Source of the DNA: Microcystis viridis FACHB-1342
GTDB lineage: Bacteria; Cyanobacteriota; Cyanobacteriia; Cyanobacteriales; Microcystaceae
DNA: 64,000 bases
Direction of reading: 5' to 3'
Assembly: GCF_014698335.1 (NCBI RefSeq)
Contig: NZ_JACJSV010000008.1
Location: forward strand, 1-64,000
The notes below the pieces were generated by a model. The model worked only from the letters and a program-made list of their open reading frames with translations, made no database searches and was not told the DNA's origin. The translations under genes were made by a program, and so were the position numbers. This document shows, one piece after another, positions 8,931 through 17,047 of the stretch (position 1 is the stretch's first letter; each line of letters starts with the position of its first letter).

Positions 8931-9044
8931 TCAAACAGCCGGGGCCGAAACGACCATAAACCAGAGCAAGACTGCTAAAGCTAAAACAGTTAGTTTAATC
9001 AGGACATAAAGCAGTCCGTTGGGATAAAGGAGATCGTGAAACAT
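8931..9044 (-). CDS. Small single-span membrane protein, 37 residues
   Basis: This short frame reads MFHDLLYPNGLLYVLIKL, then a hydrophobic stretch (TVLALAVLLWFMVV) and SAPAV. It is preceded by an excellent ribosome binding site: GAGGAGG ends six bases before the ATG. The layout (short polar start, one hydrophobic helix of about 22 residues) resembles the small subunits of thylakoid complexes such as PSI, PSII, cytochrome b6f or NDH-1. I cannot match it to PsaI, PsaM, PsbT, PsbM, PetN or similar from memory. It sits divergently next to ndhN, 126 bases start to start, so an NDH-1 link is conceivable but unproven. Confidence 0.65.
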   Translation of the reverse strand: MFHDLLYPNGLLYVLIKLTVLALAVLLWFMVVSAPAV

Positions 9045-9170
9045 ATTGCCTCCTCGGGAGAGAGTAGCGATTGTCCCTCTCTATCTTTGATCCTAAGTCT
9101 TTTTCTGTTCACCTGACGCACAACTTAACAAAACGTGCGATTATAGGGAAAAAGATTTTTTTTACTAGCT

Positions 9171-9647
9171 ATGGCATTACTGACCACAGGAAAACCATTT
9201 ATTCGCGATCTGGAACAATACGGTGCTTTAGGCGTTTACGCACCCTTAGAAGGGGGTTACGAGGGACGCTATCAAAGACGTTTACGGGCCACTGGTTACA
9301 ATGTCCTGCATATCACCGCTAGAGGTCTAGGGGATTTAAGTGCCTATCTTACCGGCATTCATGGAGTCCGTCCCCCCCATTTAGGTAAAAAAAATATTGG
9401 TCGGGAAGCAGCCGTGGGACCGGTTTATTTTATTCCTCCCATTGCTACCTATCAATTGGAAAATTTACCTCCCAAATCTAAAGGTTTAGTGATTTGGATT
9501 ATTGAAAGTTTTGTTTTGTCCTCGGAAGAAAAACAATACTTAATTAATCTTAGTCAACAGGAACCCCGGTTAAAATTTGTCCTCGAATTGGGTGGGGAAA
9601 GATATTTCCGTTGGCAACCTTTGAGCAAATCTTTAGTCGCTGCCTAA
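9171..9647 (+). CDS. ndhN: NAD(P)H-quinone oxidoreductase subunit N
   Basis: A 158-residue protein whose N-terminus (MALLTTGKPFIRDLEQYG, then LGVYAPLEGGYEGRYQRRLR) matches the highly conserved start of NdhN. NdhN is an oxygenic-photosynthesis-specific peripheral subunit of the thylakoid NDH-1 complex, which takes part in cyclic electron flow, respiration and CO2 uptake. The length is as expected and there is no membrane segment, consistent with the hydrophilic arm. ATG 9171 is the family start. It is a single gene, divergent from the 37-residue membrane protein. The stop is followed by an 18-bp palindrome at 9690. Confidence 0.95.
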   Translation: MALLTTGKPFIRDLEQYGALGVYAPLEGGYEGRYQRRLRATGYNVLHITARGLGDLSAYLTGIHGVRPPHLGKKNIGREAAVGPVYFIPPIATYQLENLPPKSKGLVIWIIESFVLSSEEKQYLINLSQQEPRLKFVLELGGERYFRWQPLSKSLVAA

Positions 9648-9689
9648 ATTACCGAAATAACACGGTTATTTAAATATCTCATCCTCAAA

Positions 9690-9707
9690 CCCTCTCCCCG
9701 GAGAGGG
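9690..9707. repeat. GC-rich palindrome (hairpin)
   Basis: CCCTCTCC-cc-GGAGAGGG forms an 8-bp perfect stem with a two-base loop, 42 bases after the ndhN stop. There is no T-run on the plus strand, so it is at best a weak terminator. Similar CCCTCTCCC-type words are common dispersed palindromes in cyanobacteria. Confidence 0.5.
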
Positions 9708-9849
9708 AAACTTCAATTCTTGAGAGTTTGTTGTTCCTTTCTCACCCTTTGGTAGCTATTCATTTAATTTTCTTAATTTTGCGAGTTGGCCTAGGGGAAT
9801 TTGCCATAATATGGGATATCGTTGCCGCAAAAAACCTAGGAGTTAGATC

Positions 9850-11292
9850 GTGACAGTGAGAGTTCGTATTGCCCCCAGTCCCACGGGAAATTTACACATT
9901 GGAACAGCACGCACAGCCGTGTTTAACTGGCTTTTTGCCCATCATCACCGGGGGAAATTTATCTTGCGCGTGGAAGATACAGATTTAGAACGTTCTCGAC
10001 CAGAATATACGGAAAATATTCAAGCGGGCCTACAATGGTTAGGACTGAATTGGGATGAAGGTCCTTTTTTTCAAACTCAACGCCTTAATTATTATCGTCA
10101 AGCTATTCAAACCCTGCTCGATCGAGGTTTAGCCTATCGTTGTTATTGTACCCCGGAAGAATTGGAAAAAATGCGGGAAGAACAAAAAGCCCGCAATCTT
10201 GCCCCCCGTTACGATAATCGTCATCGTTATCTCACCCCCGAACAACAAGCTCAATTCGAGCAAGGGGGGAGAAAAGCAGTAATTCGTTTTATTATTGATG
10301 ACGATCAAGAAATTATTTGGCAGGATTTAATCCGAGAAAAAGTTATCTGGAAAGGTAGTGATTTAGGTGGCGATATGGTGATCGCTCGTACCCCAGAAAA
10401 TGCGGAAGAAAACTTCGGTCAGCCTCTCTATAATTTAGCGGTAGTTGTTGATGATATCGATATGGAAATTACCCATGTTATTCGTGGGGAAGATCACATC
10501 GCTAATACGGCTAAACAAATTCTTTTATACGAAGCTTTAGGGGCAAAAGTGCCGGAGTTTGCCCACAGTCCTTTGATCTTAAATCAGGAGGGTCGCAAGT
10601 TATCTAAACGGGATGGAGTCACTTCGATCGATGATTTCCGAAAACTGGGTTTTTTGCCGCAAGCTTTGGTTAATTACATGACTCTACTGGGTTGGACTCC
10701 TCCCGATTCCACTGAAGAAATTTTTACCCTTGAAGCGGCCGCTGAAGTGTTTAGTTTAGAACGGGTAAATAAAGCGGGGGCAAAATTTGACTGGACGAAA
10801 TTGGATTGGATTAATAGTCAATATCTTCATCGTTTAACCGGTGAGGAATTAGTGCCTTTACTTCTCCCTTACTGGCAAGAAGCAGGGTATAATTTTGATG
10901 CTGAAACCGATCGAGCTTGGTTGATCGGTTTGGCTACTCTCATCGGTCCGAGTTTAACTCGTTTAAGCGATGCTGTCGCTGAAAGTCGCTTACTTTTAAC
11001 CCCTGTGGCGAATTATAATCAGGAGGCTTTGAGTCAATTACAATTAGAGGGAGTTAAGGATATTATCAAGGATATTCTCGCCGCTATTACTCCCGATTTG
11101 ACTGGAGAAGTTGCCAAGGGAATTGTGGAGACAACCACTAAAACCCATCGGGTTAAAAAAGGTCTAGTGATGAAGTCTCTACGCGCTGCTTTGATGGGGG
11201 AGTTACACGGTCCGGATTTAATGCAGTCTTGGCTACTTCTCAATCAAAAAGGTTGGGATCTATCCCGTCTTCAGCAAGCAGTAAATAGTTAA
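9850..11292 (+). CDS. gltX: Glutamyl-tRNA synthetase
   Basis: A 480-residue class I aminoacyl-tRNA synthetase. It charges tRNA-Glu, which in cyanobacteria also feeds tetrapyrrole synthesis, and usually tRNA-Gln for later amidation. The HIGH-type motif is [12 protein letters not shown] at residues 16-27 and the KMSKS-equivalent is the KLSKRDG block near residue 252. The Glu-specific [11 protein letters not shown] segment and C-terminal anticodon-binding region are present. The start is GTG 9850 followed by a second GTG two codons on; the GAGTT word upstream is a weak ribosome binding site. Full length, ordinary. Confidence 0.96.
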   Translation: MTVRVRIAPSPTGNLHIGTARTAVFNWLFAHHHRGKFILRVEDTDLERSRPEYTENIQAGLQWLGLNWDEGPFFQTQRLNYYRQAIQTLLDRGLAYRCYCTPEELEKMREEQKARNLAPRYDNRHRYLTPEQQAQFEQGGRKAVIRFIIDDDQEIIWQDLIREKVIWKGSDLGGDMVIARTPENAEENFGQPLYNLAVVVDDIDMEITHVIRGEDHIANTAKQILLYEALGAKVPEFAHSPLILNQEGRKLSKRDGVTSIDDFRKLGFLPQALVNYMTLLGWTPPDSTEEIFTLEAAAEVFSLERVNKAGAKFDWTKLDWINSQYLHRLTGEELVPLLLPYWQEAGYNFDAETDRAWLIGLATLIGPSLTRLSDAVAESRLLLTPVANYNQEALSQLQLEGVKDIIKDILAAITPDLTGEVAKGIVETTTKTHRVKKGLVMKSLRAALMGELHGPDLMQSWLLLNQKGWDLSRLQQAVNS

Positions 11293-11336
11293 ATTGATTG
11301 GCTATCAGTTATCAGAAAATTTCTTGCATATTAGGG

Positions 11337-11378
11337 TTGACAAATGCCCTAATATTGCTATATACTTTTTAGTATAAT
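11337..11378 (+). promoter_or_regulatory. Probable pfkA promoter with embedded inverted repeats
   Basis: TTGACA (11337-11342) is followed after 18 bases by TATACT (11361-11366), with another TATAAT at 11373-11378. Two hyphenated inverted repeats overlap it: TAGGG/CCCTA around the -35 box (11333-11352) and ATACT/AGTAT around the -10 (11362-11375). This is a strong-looking sigma70 promoter 167-200 bases upstream of pfkA, so a long 5' leader is implied. The assignment is by consensus match only. Confidence 0.55.
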
Positions 11379-11544
11379 GGGAATCCGTGTCGCCCTGCAT
11401 ACCCTGCTCGTGATCAATTACTGAGGGGACGGGGGCGGATTTTTCCCCTAGCTGTCAGGGACGATCTAGAAACTTTCTTAATTTTTAGGCATTATCCGCA
11501 ACTTTTCCCTAAATATAGATTTGTTAATCTCCTGACAAAAACCT

Positions 11545-12627
11545 ATGGGTGAAAAAAAACGAATTGGAATTCTCACCAGTGGTGGCGACTGTGCGGGTTT
11601 AAATGCCGCCATTCGTGCCGTTGTCCACCATGCCAGTGGCAATTACGGCTGGGAAGTGGTGGGTATTCGAGAAGCAACTAACGGATTAGTTAGCCGTCCC
11701 CCCAAAACCACGATCTTTGATATTGAAGGAGTCGATCGCCTGTTGGTGATGGGGGGAACAATTCTCGGTACTACCAATAAGGGGGATCCCTTCGCTTTCC
11801 CGATGCCGGATGGAACCCTGATCGATCGCTCTCAGGACATCATCGACGGCTATCATAGTCTGGGACTGGATGCCCTGATCGGCATCGGTGGCGATGGTAG
11901 TCTGGCGATTTTGCGCCGTATTGCCCAACAGGGAGGCATTAATCTGATTGGTATCCCAAAAACCATCGATAATGATGTGGGAGCTACAGAAGTCTCCATC
12001 GGCTTCGATACAGCTACTAATATCGCCACAGAAGCCCTCGATCGCCTCCATTTTACCGCCGCTAGTCATAACCGGGTGATGATTCTAGAAGTTATGGGTA
12101 GAGATGCCGGCCATATCGCCCTGGCTGCCGGTATTGCGGGGGGGGCCGATATCATTCTCATTCCCGAAATTCCCTACCGATTAGAGAAGGTCTGCGAGAA
12201 GATCCGGCAACGGCAGCGTATGGATAAACAGTTTTCTCTGATTATTGTCTCCGAGGCTGTGCGTACCGAAACCGGCAATCGCCTAGTGCAAAAGGAAGCC
12301 CTAGGAGAAGATCGTCTCGGGGGTATCGGTCGCTATTTAGCCGAAGAAGTTGCTAGGGAAACCGGGGCCGAAACGAGAGTGACTTTCCTGGGCCACATTC
12401 AACGGGGGGGTATTCCTTCTCCAATGGATCGCTTACTGGGGGCGGCTTTTGGCGTGGCGGCCGTGGATCTGATCGCCAGGAGGGAATTCGATCGCATGGT
12501 GGCCTGGCAAAATCGGCAAGTGGTCAGTGTTCCCATTGAGGAGGCGATTAAAACCTATCGCATCGTCGATCTCGAAGAAACTTTAGTCAAAACCGCCAGG
12601 GGTTTGGGTATTTGTCTAGGGGATTGA
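11545..12627 (+). CDS. pfkA: ATP-dependent 6-phosphofructokinase
   Basis: A 360-residue phosphofructokinase that phosphorylates fructose 6-phosphate in glycolysis, in the cytoplasm. Visible motifs are ILTSGGDCAGLNAAIR (nucleotide binding, residues 9-24), GIGGDGSLAI, PKTIDNDVGATEVSIGFDTA (catalytic Asp block), EVMGRDAGHIA and GHIQRGG. The length fits the group III/ATP-PFK type of cyanobacteria. Having Gly-Asp-Gly in the GGDGS motif points to ATP rather than pyrophosphate as donor, since PPi enzymes often carry Asp at the second Gly; this is an inference. The start ATG 11545 follows a roughly 250-base leader. Confidence 0.94.
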   Translation: MGEKKRIGILTSGGDCAGLNAAIRAVVHHASGNYGWEVVGIREATNGLVSRPPKTTIFDIEGVDRLLVMGGTILGTTNKGDPFAFPMPDGTLIDRSQDIIDGYHSLGLDALIGIGGDGSLAILRRIAQQGGINLIGIPKTIDNDVGATEVSIGFDTATNIATEALDRLHFTAASHNRVMILEVMGRDAGHIALAAGIAGGADIILIPEIPYRLEKVCEKIRQRQRMDKQFSLIIVSEAVRTETGNRLVQKEALGEDRLGGIGRYLAEEVARETGAETRVTFLGHIQRGGIPSPMDRLLGAAFGVAAVDLIARREFDRMVAWQNRQVVSVPIEEAIKTYRIVDLEETLVKTARGLGICLGD

Positions 12628-13143
12628 GATTAAATCTAGGGGAATCGGTGCGAGAATTAACCCTTAAGTATCGCCCTTTCCCCACCGATTAAAATTACCC
12701 CTCAAATAAAGAAGTTATCTCACCATTAAGATAACTGCTGTAATTAACTTACGTTATGGTATAAAATTACAATATCTATTAAATTTTACCCTATCGGTAC
12801 AAAAAATCTTTTTCTACCACAAGAAACTACTTTTGAGCAATTAATTAATAAAATTTAATAAGTAGAAGCACAGGCAAAACATAAAGGCTCTTCGGTTTTT
12901 GTTATGCAATGGACGGGGGTTATAAGGGATGTAACCCTTATATAGAAAGGCATTTAGCGATTTTTGTCAATTGTTTTTGATCTAGAGCGAACTAATCAAT
13001 TAAGTCTCTTACCAGATAAGGATTTAGTCGATTTATGCCCCCCTATCGAACCATACCAAGTAACGAAGAACCAACATAAAACCCTCTCAACTGACTGAAT
13101 GAAGGGGCATTTATGGTATTTTTGTCAGCAATTTAGCCTACTT
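12628..13143. other. Intergenic region with repeat remnants
   Basis: No credible gene. It holds a large imperfect inverted repeat just after pfkA (AATCGGTG at 12643-12650, CACCGATT at 12683-12690). At 12718-12743 there is a short terminal piece of the repeat family found complete at 44029 and 48992 (word AGTTATCTCACCATTAAGATAACTGC). Near 12887 there is a lone GGCTCTTCGG end-like word resembling the terminal repeat of the small mobile element at 49060. The remaining AT-rich sequence has short frames broken by stops and looks like decayed coding or mobile DNA. Confidence 0.5.
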
Positions 13144-13944
13144 TTATGGTTTGAGTTTGCGTTTGAGGGTTGAAGCTGCGCCGAGAGTGCCGAGGGTTAA
13201 TAAGCTGAGGACTGTAGAGGGTTCGGGAACTGTAGTTGAGATCATAAAGCTTCCACCATCCCCAGCAACTGTTAGACTAGGATTTCCCTGTAGCTTGATG
13301 TTCAAGGTGGAAAAAGTCCCCAATAACTCCACAGAACCGTAAGCGGAACGAGTACCAGTAGTCGGAGGGGGAGTGAAGGGAGAAAGACCAACGCCAGTAA
13401 ACGGATTCGCATCGGCGATGATTTTGTTCGTGGTATCGACTGTTAAGCCATCGCCACCACCACCGTTACCGCTCAATAAACTGAGTGCGATTGAACCATT
13501 GCTGGGATCGGAGAAATCATAGATCATCCCGTCAAGATTGGCAACGTGGAAGGTGGGATTGGTCACGGGCGAGCTAAACTGAATCGTTAAAGTCGCACTC
13601 TGGCTGCTTGCTCCTGCGAACATACCATAACCTACCCGATCACCTAAATTTTGGGATGGAGTATAGATGTTGCTGTAGCTGTATTGGGGAGTAGTATTAT
13701 CGATTGTTGTTCCTGCCCAATCTGTCGGGTTAATGCCTAGAATCTGAAAGTTAGAGGAGCCACCAGCGAGTATAGAACCTGTAACGTTCACTCCCCCTAG
13801 GGTTCCCGCGAATGTTCCTGTGCCTGGTCCCCCAGGGGTAAAGGTATTCAAGTCAAGGAAAACTACTGCTGCTTTCGCTTGGGGGGTCGCGATGAGGATA
13901 CTGCTTGTGAGCGCAGAGATGGATAACAATGAGACAAATTTCAT
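13144..13944 (-). CDS. PEP-CTERM sorting domain protein
   Basis: A 266-residue secreted protein. It begins with a signal peptide (residues 1-26, MKFVSLLSISALTSSILIA then TPQAKAA) and ends with a PEP-CTERM sorting tail: VPEPSTVLSLLTLG, a hydrophobic stretch and a basic KRKLKP end. The Gly/Ser/Thr/Asn-rich middle resembles beta-sandwich exported proteins. PEP-CTERM proteins are processed by exosortase and usually reach the cell surface or exopolysaccharide. No exosortase gene is in the window. The start ATG overlaps the stop of an upstream small frame by four bases and has no clear Shine-Dalgarno. The family is secure; the role is unknown. Confidence 0.88.
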   Translation of the reverse strand: MKFVSLLSISALTSSILIATPQAKAAVVFLDLNTFTPGGPGTGTFAGTLGGVNVTGSILAGGSSNFQILGINPTDWAGTTIDNTTPQYSYSNIYTPSQNLGDRVGYGMFAGASSQSATLTIQFSSPVTNPTFHVANLDGMIYDFSDPSNGSIALSLLSGNGGGGDGLTVDTTNKIIADANPFTGVGLSPFTPPPTTGTRSAYGSVELLGTFSTLNIKLQGNPSLTVAGDGGSFMISTTVPEPSTVLSLLTLGTLGAASTLKRKLKP

Positions 13945-14174
13945 TTTTTAGTGGTTTTAAGATAAACGTCGGTAAATATACACACTTCTCCCCCCCCCAT
14001 TGTATTAAAAGCTACAATTTTATAAATCTTTACATTTCTCTCCCTCATGGCTGACGCTAGTATCTGCGCTACTTCCTTGTCAGCATCAGGATTTTCAGCG
14101 ATTTTGGGATTTTCAGGATTATTGGATGACGATGTAAAATAATACACCACCAATGCCGGGCGATATGGAATCAC
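13941..14174 (-). CDS. Hypothetical small protein upstream of the PEP-CTERM gene
   Basis: A 77-residue frame starting at GTG 14174 and ending in an ATGA overlap with the PEP-CTERM start, which would allow translational coupling. A helix-like segment (DADKEVAQILASAMRERNV) looks protein-like, but no family is recognised and a run of eight G/C bases inside the frame (near 13992) makes it sensitive to slippage. It could be the decayed end of a larger gene. Confidence 0.3.
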   Translation of the reverse strand: MIPYRPALVVYYFTSSSNNPENPKIAENPDADKEVAQILASAMRERNVKIYKIVAFNTMGGGEVCIFTDVYLKTTKK

Positions 14175-14235
14175 TACACTCCGAAGGAAATGCGATCGCT
14201 AAAATATTGAAATGTTTCCTTAAACTGATTATTAT

Positions 14236-14588
14236 ATGAAAGAGATTGTTTTCTATTGTACCCAGTCAGGAGCCAGCCCCGTTGAAGATTTTTTAAATTC
14301 TCTGTCTGGAAAACAAGCTCAAAAAGTTGGGTTTTACGCTTAATTCAGGAGTTAGATTCTGTACCGAGTCAATACCTTAAAAAATTAGTAAATACTGATG
14401 ATATTTGGGAAGTGAGAGTTTAGGTTGGCAATAATATATTCCGTCTGCTGGGCTTTTTTGGAGAAAATGATTTAATGATTTTAACGAACGGATTTGCCAA
14501 AAAGACTCAAAAAACACCATCCTAAGAGATTTATTTGGCAGAGCAACGAAAACGAGACTACTTAAACAGGAGATTCGACGATGAGTGA
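14236..14588 (+). pseudogene. HigB/Gp49-like toxin, inactivated
   Basis: Conceptual translation gives a phage-derived Gp49-like/HigB toxin of the RelE superfamily. [20 protein letters not shown] opens the frame at ATG 14236, which stops at TAA 14341. After a frameshift near 14332 the protein continues as [26 protein letters not shown], then an in-frame [29 protein letters not shown], a TAA, and LAEQRKRDYLNRR up to 14588. One frameshift and two nonsense codons make a functional toxin very unlikely. Its end overlaps the antitoxin ATG at 14581, the usual toxin-first HigBA order. Confidence 0.85.
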
Positions 14589-14992
14589 TGTGGAACAATA
14601 TATTAACAGAAGAAAACAAACTGACAGTCAATTGGCTCTCCCAGCTTTGGTGGGTAAAATGTATTCTAAGATACATTTCTCAAGAGCGAGGGGGTGGAAC
14701 GAACCACAAAGACACAAAGGACACAAAGATCGATCGATCATATAGTAAGTTCAACTTATCACACAGAACCTAGAAGAGCCGTCAATTTTCCCAAGGCTTC
14801 GAGTCTGGTTATCTCAGTTTCAAGCTGGGAGTTATATTAGCGCAGGCAAGAGAAGAAGCTGGACTGACCCAGGAAGAATTAGCGCGTAAGTTAAATTGGG
14901 ATAAAGCAACAGTTTTCAACCTAGAAGAGAATGTGGAATCTGTCGGTATTTCTACTTTCTGGGAAGGTCGATTAATTGCCAAGCTAATTTAG
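14581..14992 (+). pseudogene. HigA-like XRE antitoxin, disrupted by a small element
   Basis: ATG 14581 begins MSDVEQYINRRKQTDSQ, then the frame is broken by a 147-bp inserted element. Beyond it the protein resumes as FSQGFESGYLSFKLGVILAQ, followed by a helix-turn-helix (AREEAGLTQEELARKL). Removing the element plus one 7-bp duplication (GTCAATT) restores a continuous frame: codons AGT CAA TTT TCC CAA GGC. The restored frame ends at TAG 14990, but the normal C-terminus after VGISTF is replaced by sequence antisense to the neighbouring ROK gene, so the 3' end is also truncated. The antitoxin is therefore doubly broken. Confidence 0.85.
14634..14780. mobile_element. MITE-like element with 7-bp target duplication
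   Basis: A 147-bp element bounded by GGCTCTCCCAGCTTTGG and, inverted, GGCTCTTCTAGGTTCTG (13 of 17 positions match). It is flanked by direct repeats GTCAATT at 14627-14633 and 14781-14787. It encodes no transposase. Its right end (TTATCACACAGAAC, then AGAAGAGCC) closely matches the right end of the element at 49060-49192. Excision with one duplication copy restores the antitoxin reading frame, which fixes both ends to the base. Confidence 0.85.
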
Positions 14993-15851
14993 CAGCTCCC
15001 ACCATCCCGGCGCGATTACCTAACTCAGCCGTTAACACCTCTAATCCTTCTCTGGAACTAGGTAAAACCCGTCTTTCGATTTCTGTGAGGAGAGAGGGAA
15101 AGAAAAACTTAGCACTGGCACTAATACCGCCGCCGATAATTACCGCCTCTGGGGTGAGAACATAGAGTAAACTGGCGATACCAGCCCCCAGTAAACAACC
15201 GTAACCCTGCCAAAATTGTAAAGCCCCTTGATCGCCTTTTTCGGCCAATTCTGCCAATTGCTTCGGTTCTTTGCCAGTCATCCGGCGAATAGCTTGCAGG
15301 GAGGCGTACTGTTCCAAGGAACCCTGATTACCGCTATTGCACAATGGACCGTCAAAATTGAGGGTTATTAAGCCTAATTCTGCGGCCGTTCCCTTACTGC
15401 CCACAAATAAGTTACCATCGAGGATAATTGCCCCTCCTACTCCCGTTCCCAAAGTTAACAGGATCAAGTTTTGAAAGCGTTTGCCCGCTCCTAACCAAGC
15501 TTCTCCCAAACCGGCACAATTGGCATCATTGGCTAAAATTGTCGGCATTCCCGTGCTTTCTTCTAACCAATCGGCCAGGGGAATATCCCGCCATCCTGCC
15601 AAATTAATCGCTATTTTGGCAATTCTTCCCTGAGCATCCGTCGGACCCGGCGCTCCCACACCGATGGCTTGACAACTTTTATCTAAATTTACTTGACAAA
15701 TGCCTTGATGTATGGTATGGGCGACTTCTTTGGGTGTAGCGGGTTGGGGAGTGGGCAAGCTGAGAGATTCGAGACAATTGCCCTCCTGGTCAAATTTACC
15801 AATTTTAATAGCGGTTCCACCTAAATCGACACCTATGACTGTTTTCACCAT
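14952..15851 (-). CDS. ROK family sugar kinase (glucokinase-like)
   Basis: A 299-residue ROK protein. The N-terminal phosphate-binding loop is GVDLGGTAIKIGKFD (residues 7-21). AND near residue 109 supplies the catalytic Asp, followed by the LTLGTGVGGAIILDG block. The ROK-signature region and IIGGGISASAKF adenosine motif are at the C-terminus. The zinc-binding CXCGXXGC motif of many ROK proteins is replaced by LCNSGNQGSLEQYAS, so zinc binding looks reduced. Probably it phosphorylates glucose or another hexose. ATG at 15851. The 3' end overlaps the decayed antitoxin on the opposite strand. Confidence 0.87.
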   Translation of the reverse strand: MVKTVIGVDLGGTAIKIGKFDQEGNCLESLSLPTPQPATPKEVAHTIHQGICQVNLDKSCQAIGVGAPGPTDAQGRIAKIAINLAGWRDIPLADWLEESTGMPTILANDANCAGLGEAWLGAGKRFQNLILLTLGTGVGGAIILDGNLFVGSKGTAAELGLITLNFDGPLCNSGNQGSLEQYASLQAIRRMTGKEPKQLAELAEKGDQGALQFWQGYGCLLGAGIASLLYVLTPEAVIIGGGISASAKFFFPSLLTEIERRVLPSSREGLEVLTAELGNRAGMVGAAKLAWQLIDLPRK

Positions 15852-16043
15852 CGGGCTTTCCTTGTTACTCTGGGAATAGGTAGGTTTATTATCACTCTTT
15901 TTGGCGGTTTTTTTCGCAGTTAGATGTGATCGAGAGGATAATTAGGCTAAACTGGCAAAACTAGCTCATTGATTAGCCCCAAATTTCTTCTATAGTTTAG
16001 ATACCTGCACCTTATTTCCTGATTTTTACCCATTTTAAAAATG

Positions 16044-16532
16044 ATGAATATTACCATCCCCACTCTCTACGATAGCGATTATCAACTTTGGTTAGAAAAC
16101 ACTATCAACCAATTGCGTCAAGGCGATTTTCAAGGGGTAGATTGGCAAAATTTATTAGAGGAGTTGGCAGATTTGGGGAAAAGTGAACGACGAACATTAG
16201 AAAGTTTATTAACTCGACTTTTAGAACATTTACTGAAGTTAACTTACTGGCAATCCCAACGGGATTATAATCAAGCTGGATGGAAAAAAGAAATTCGCAA
16301 TTTTCGGATTCAGATCAAAAAAATTCTTAAAGAGAGTCCCAGTTTAAAGCTCTATTTAAGAGAAATTTTGCAGGAATGTTATCTCGATGCTCGCAATCTG
16401 CTTATTGACGAAACCGAATTAGATGCTAGTATTTTCCCTCTGGAAGTGTTAGCTAATCTAGAGGAGATTCTCGATCAAAATTGGCTGCCGGATTGGGAAG
16501 CTATCAGCAAGGATTCTGAACAGTGCAATTAA
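16044..16532 (+). CDS. DUF29 family protein, tandem copy 1
   Basis: A 162-residue DUF29 protein (ATG 16044). A second ATG at 16041 would add one residue; the same ambiguity exists in copy 2, but copy 3 has only the downstream ATG, so that one is taken as the shared start. The protein is helical and acidic, with the conserved LYDSDYQLWLENTINQLRQG opening, the LLEELADLGKSERR segment, LLTRLLEHLLKLTYW and the ending ILDQNWLPDW. DUF29 proteins are small cyanobacterial proteins of unknown function, often in multiple copies. First of three tandem paralogues with a period of about 503 bp. Confidence 0.88.
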   Translation: MNITIPTLYDSDYQLWLENTINQLRQGDFQGVDWQNLLEELADLGKSERRTLESLLTRLLEHLLKLTYWQSQRDYNQAGWKKEIRNFRIQIKKILKESPSLKLYLREILQECYLDARNLLIDETELDASIFPLEVLANLEEILDQNWLPDWEAISKDSEQCN

Positions 16533-16545
16533 GGAGTAAAAAATG

Positions 16546-17034
16546 ATGAATATGACCATTTCAAATCTCTACGATAGGGATTATCAACTTTGGTTAGAAA
16601 ACACTATCAACCAATTGCGTCAAGGCGATTTTCAAGGGGTAGATTGGCAGAATTTATTAGAGGAGTTGGCAGATTTGGGGAAAAGTGAACGACGAGCATT
16701 AGAAAGTTTATTAACTCGACTTTTAGAACATTTACTGAAGTTAACTTACTGGCAATCCCAACGAGATTATAATCAAGCAGGATGGAAAGGGGAAATTAGA
16801 ACCTTTCGGAAACAAATCAAGAAATTACTGAGAGATAGTCCCAGTCTCAAACCCTATTTATGCGAGATACTTGAGGAATGTTACAGCGATGCTCGGGAGA
16901 TAATTATTGATATAACCCAATTAGATGCCAGTATTTTCCCTGGGGAAGTTTTAGCTAATCTAGAGGAGATTCTCGATGAAAATTGGCTGCCGGATTGGGC
17001 AGCTATCAGCAAGGATTCTGAAAAGTGCAATTAA
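16546..17034 (+). CDS. DUF29 family protein, tandem copy 2
   Basis: A 162-residue paralogue nearly identical to copy 1 over its first 80 residues; the DNA is almost unchanged there, including silent positions. It then diverges in the middle (KGEIRTFRKQIKKLLRDSPS) and is again conserved at the end (ILDENWLPDW). This points to recent tandem duplication or gene conversion of the 5' half. AAGGAG (16531-16536) lies nine bases before ATG 16546, and copy 1's stop is 13 bases upstream, so the copies are likely co-transcribed. Function unknown. Confidence 0.88.
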   Translation: MNMTISNLYDRDYQLWLENTINQLRQGDFQGVDWQNLLEELADLGKSERRALESLLTRLLEHLLKLTYWQSQRDYNQAGWKGEIRTFRKQIKKLLRDSPSLKPYLCEILEECYSDAREIIIDITQLDASIFPGEVLANLEEILDENWLPDWAAISKDSEKCN

Positions 17035-17047
17035 GGAGTAAAAAATC

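Noticed and set aside
9071-9322. 83-residue plus-strand frame upstream of ndhN
   Set aside because: It overlaps ndhN in another frame and has no ribosome binding site or family resemblance.
12643-12690. Inverted repeat AATCGGTG...CACCGATT after pfkA as a terminator
   Set aside because: The loop is 32 bases and there is no T-run; it may fold but does not fit an intrinsic terminator.
14377-14676. 99-residue minus-strand frame
   Set aside because: Antisense to the reconstructed toxin and antitoxin pseudogenes, and it runs into the inserted element.
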